Assembly: GCA_905200775.1 (NCBI GenBank)
Contig: CAJKLQ010000092.1
Location: forward strand, 1 to 5,590
Direction of reading: 5' to 3'
From: Avelusimicrobium alvi
GTDB taxonomy: Bacteria > Elusimicrobiota > Elusimicrobia > Elusimicrobiales > Elusimicrobiaceae
DNA length: 5,590 bases
Under the pieces are notes generated by a model. The model was not told the origin of the DNA. It did no database searches and worked only from the letters and a program-made list of their open reading frames with translations. Both the position numbers and the translations under genes were made by a program. Shown one piece after another: positions 5,331 to 5,590 of this stretch. The number at the start of each line of letters is the position of its first letter. The stretch's first letter is position 1.

Positions 5331-5350
5331 ATATTACTGCATATTACTGC
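5331..5350. repeat. Tandem duplication of a 10-mer
   Basis: ATATTACTGC occurs twice in direct succession (5331-5340 and 5341-5350) with no mismatch. It is a short exact tandem repeat, possibly from replication slippage or from a short target duplication. Confidence 0.8.
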
Positions 5351-5470
5351 GCCCCGGCCAGACACGCTCGCGCCGCCAGAAGCCCAATGCCCGGTCCCTG
5401 CGTCCGGCCCGGAGTTGTGTCCGTTTTGTCGTTTTAAGCAGGTCTTAGCCCTGTGTTTGCCGTTGTGATT

Positions 5471-5588
5471 CCGGCCTTAGCCCGTCTATAAAATCCGTTT
5501 TACGCGGGAGAAGCGTTTTATTTGTTTGAGCGGGGTAGCGAGTTGTAAAACGCGCCGCGTAAAACTGGATTTTATGGGCACCGGCCGG
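5471..5588. repeat. Long nested inverted repeat at the right edge
   Basis: Arms pair in order: CCGGCC (5471-5476) with 5583-5588; CCC (5481-5483) with 5576-5578; ATAAAATCC (5488-5496) with 5567-5575; GTTTTACGCG (5497-5506) with 5556-5565. The last two helices form 19 bp broken only by one bulged T at 5566. Inside lies a second stem, GCGTTTTA (5513-5520) with TAAAACGC (5546-5553), capped by a 25-nt loop. This may be a miniature inverted-repeat element or a structured RNA. It carries no gene. Confidence 0.7.
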
Positions 5589-5590
5589 CA

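Larger units (their letters stand above)
5308..5590. other. Gene-free, repeat-bearing stretch to the window edge
   Basis: I see no credible coding frame. The octamer CCGGCCGG, itself palindromic, occurs at 5315-5322 and again at 5581-5588, bracketing the stretch. Between them lie a tandem 10-mer (5331-5350), two copies of CTTAGCCC (5444-5451 and 5476-5483), and a long nested inverted repeat (5471-5588). An ATG at 5574 opens a frame into the edge but has no ribosome binding site and lies within the repeat. The stretch looks like a non-coding repeat element or structured RNA downstream of the tRNA; I do not recognise a known RNA family. Confidence 0.5.

Noticed and set aside
5351..5480. Known structured RNA (RNase P, tmRNA, SRP, 6S)
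   Set aside because: I looked for the conserved cores of these RNAs and saw none.

Overview
The window reads as ordinary bacterial chromosome with four protein genes, all on the minus strand, and one tRNA gene on the plus strand. Coding DNA is moderately GC-rich, while the promoter-like stretches are very AT-rich. Genes start with ATG, and two carry a clear AAGGGG ribosome binding site. The glycogen phosphorylase is the long (about 850-residue) type related to the Thermotoga/Thermus enzymes, and the transporter is of the DUF1646 type. Together these suggest an anaerobic or gut-type bacterium. My guess is Elusimicrobiota or a similar deep-branching phylum, but nothing in the window settles this.

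Layout from left to right. Positions 1-380 hold no gene I can support. On the minus strand there is a promoter-like site with a strong ribosome binding site and an ATG close to the left edge, opening a reading frame of only seven codons, and there are two hairpin-forming inverted repeats. trmL (381-869) encodes a tRNA wobble-position 2'-O-methyltransferase. A small GIY-YIG nuclease-like gene (919-1209) follows, enclosed by two 27-bp palindromic repeats in opposite orientation. glgP (1315-3870) encodes alpha-glucan phosphorylase and has its own terminator at 1266-1298. A DUF1646 membrane protein (4000-5058) has its own terminator at 3952-3982. tRNA-Glu(CUC) (5192-5265) is divergent from the transporter and ends in a terminator at 5284-5307. 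The last 280 bases have no gene but carry a tandem 10-mer duplication and a long nested inverted repeat that runs to the window edge.

The genes do not form an obvious pathway. glgP and the transporter each have a terminator, a TATAAT -10 and a ribosome binding site, so they look monocistronic. Their promoter regions share an 18-of-22 matching block, so they may use the same class of promoter. A perfect 16-bp palindrome just upstream of the glgP -10 is a candidate operator. The most notable structure is the GIY-YIG gene with its flanking inverted palindromes. Base changes between the two repeat copies are compensated across the stem, and the whole looks like a compact 368-bp repeat-plus-nuclease unit inserted in front of trmL.
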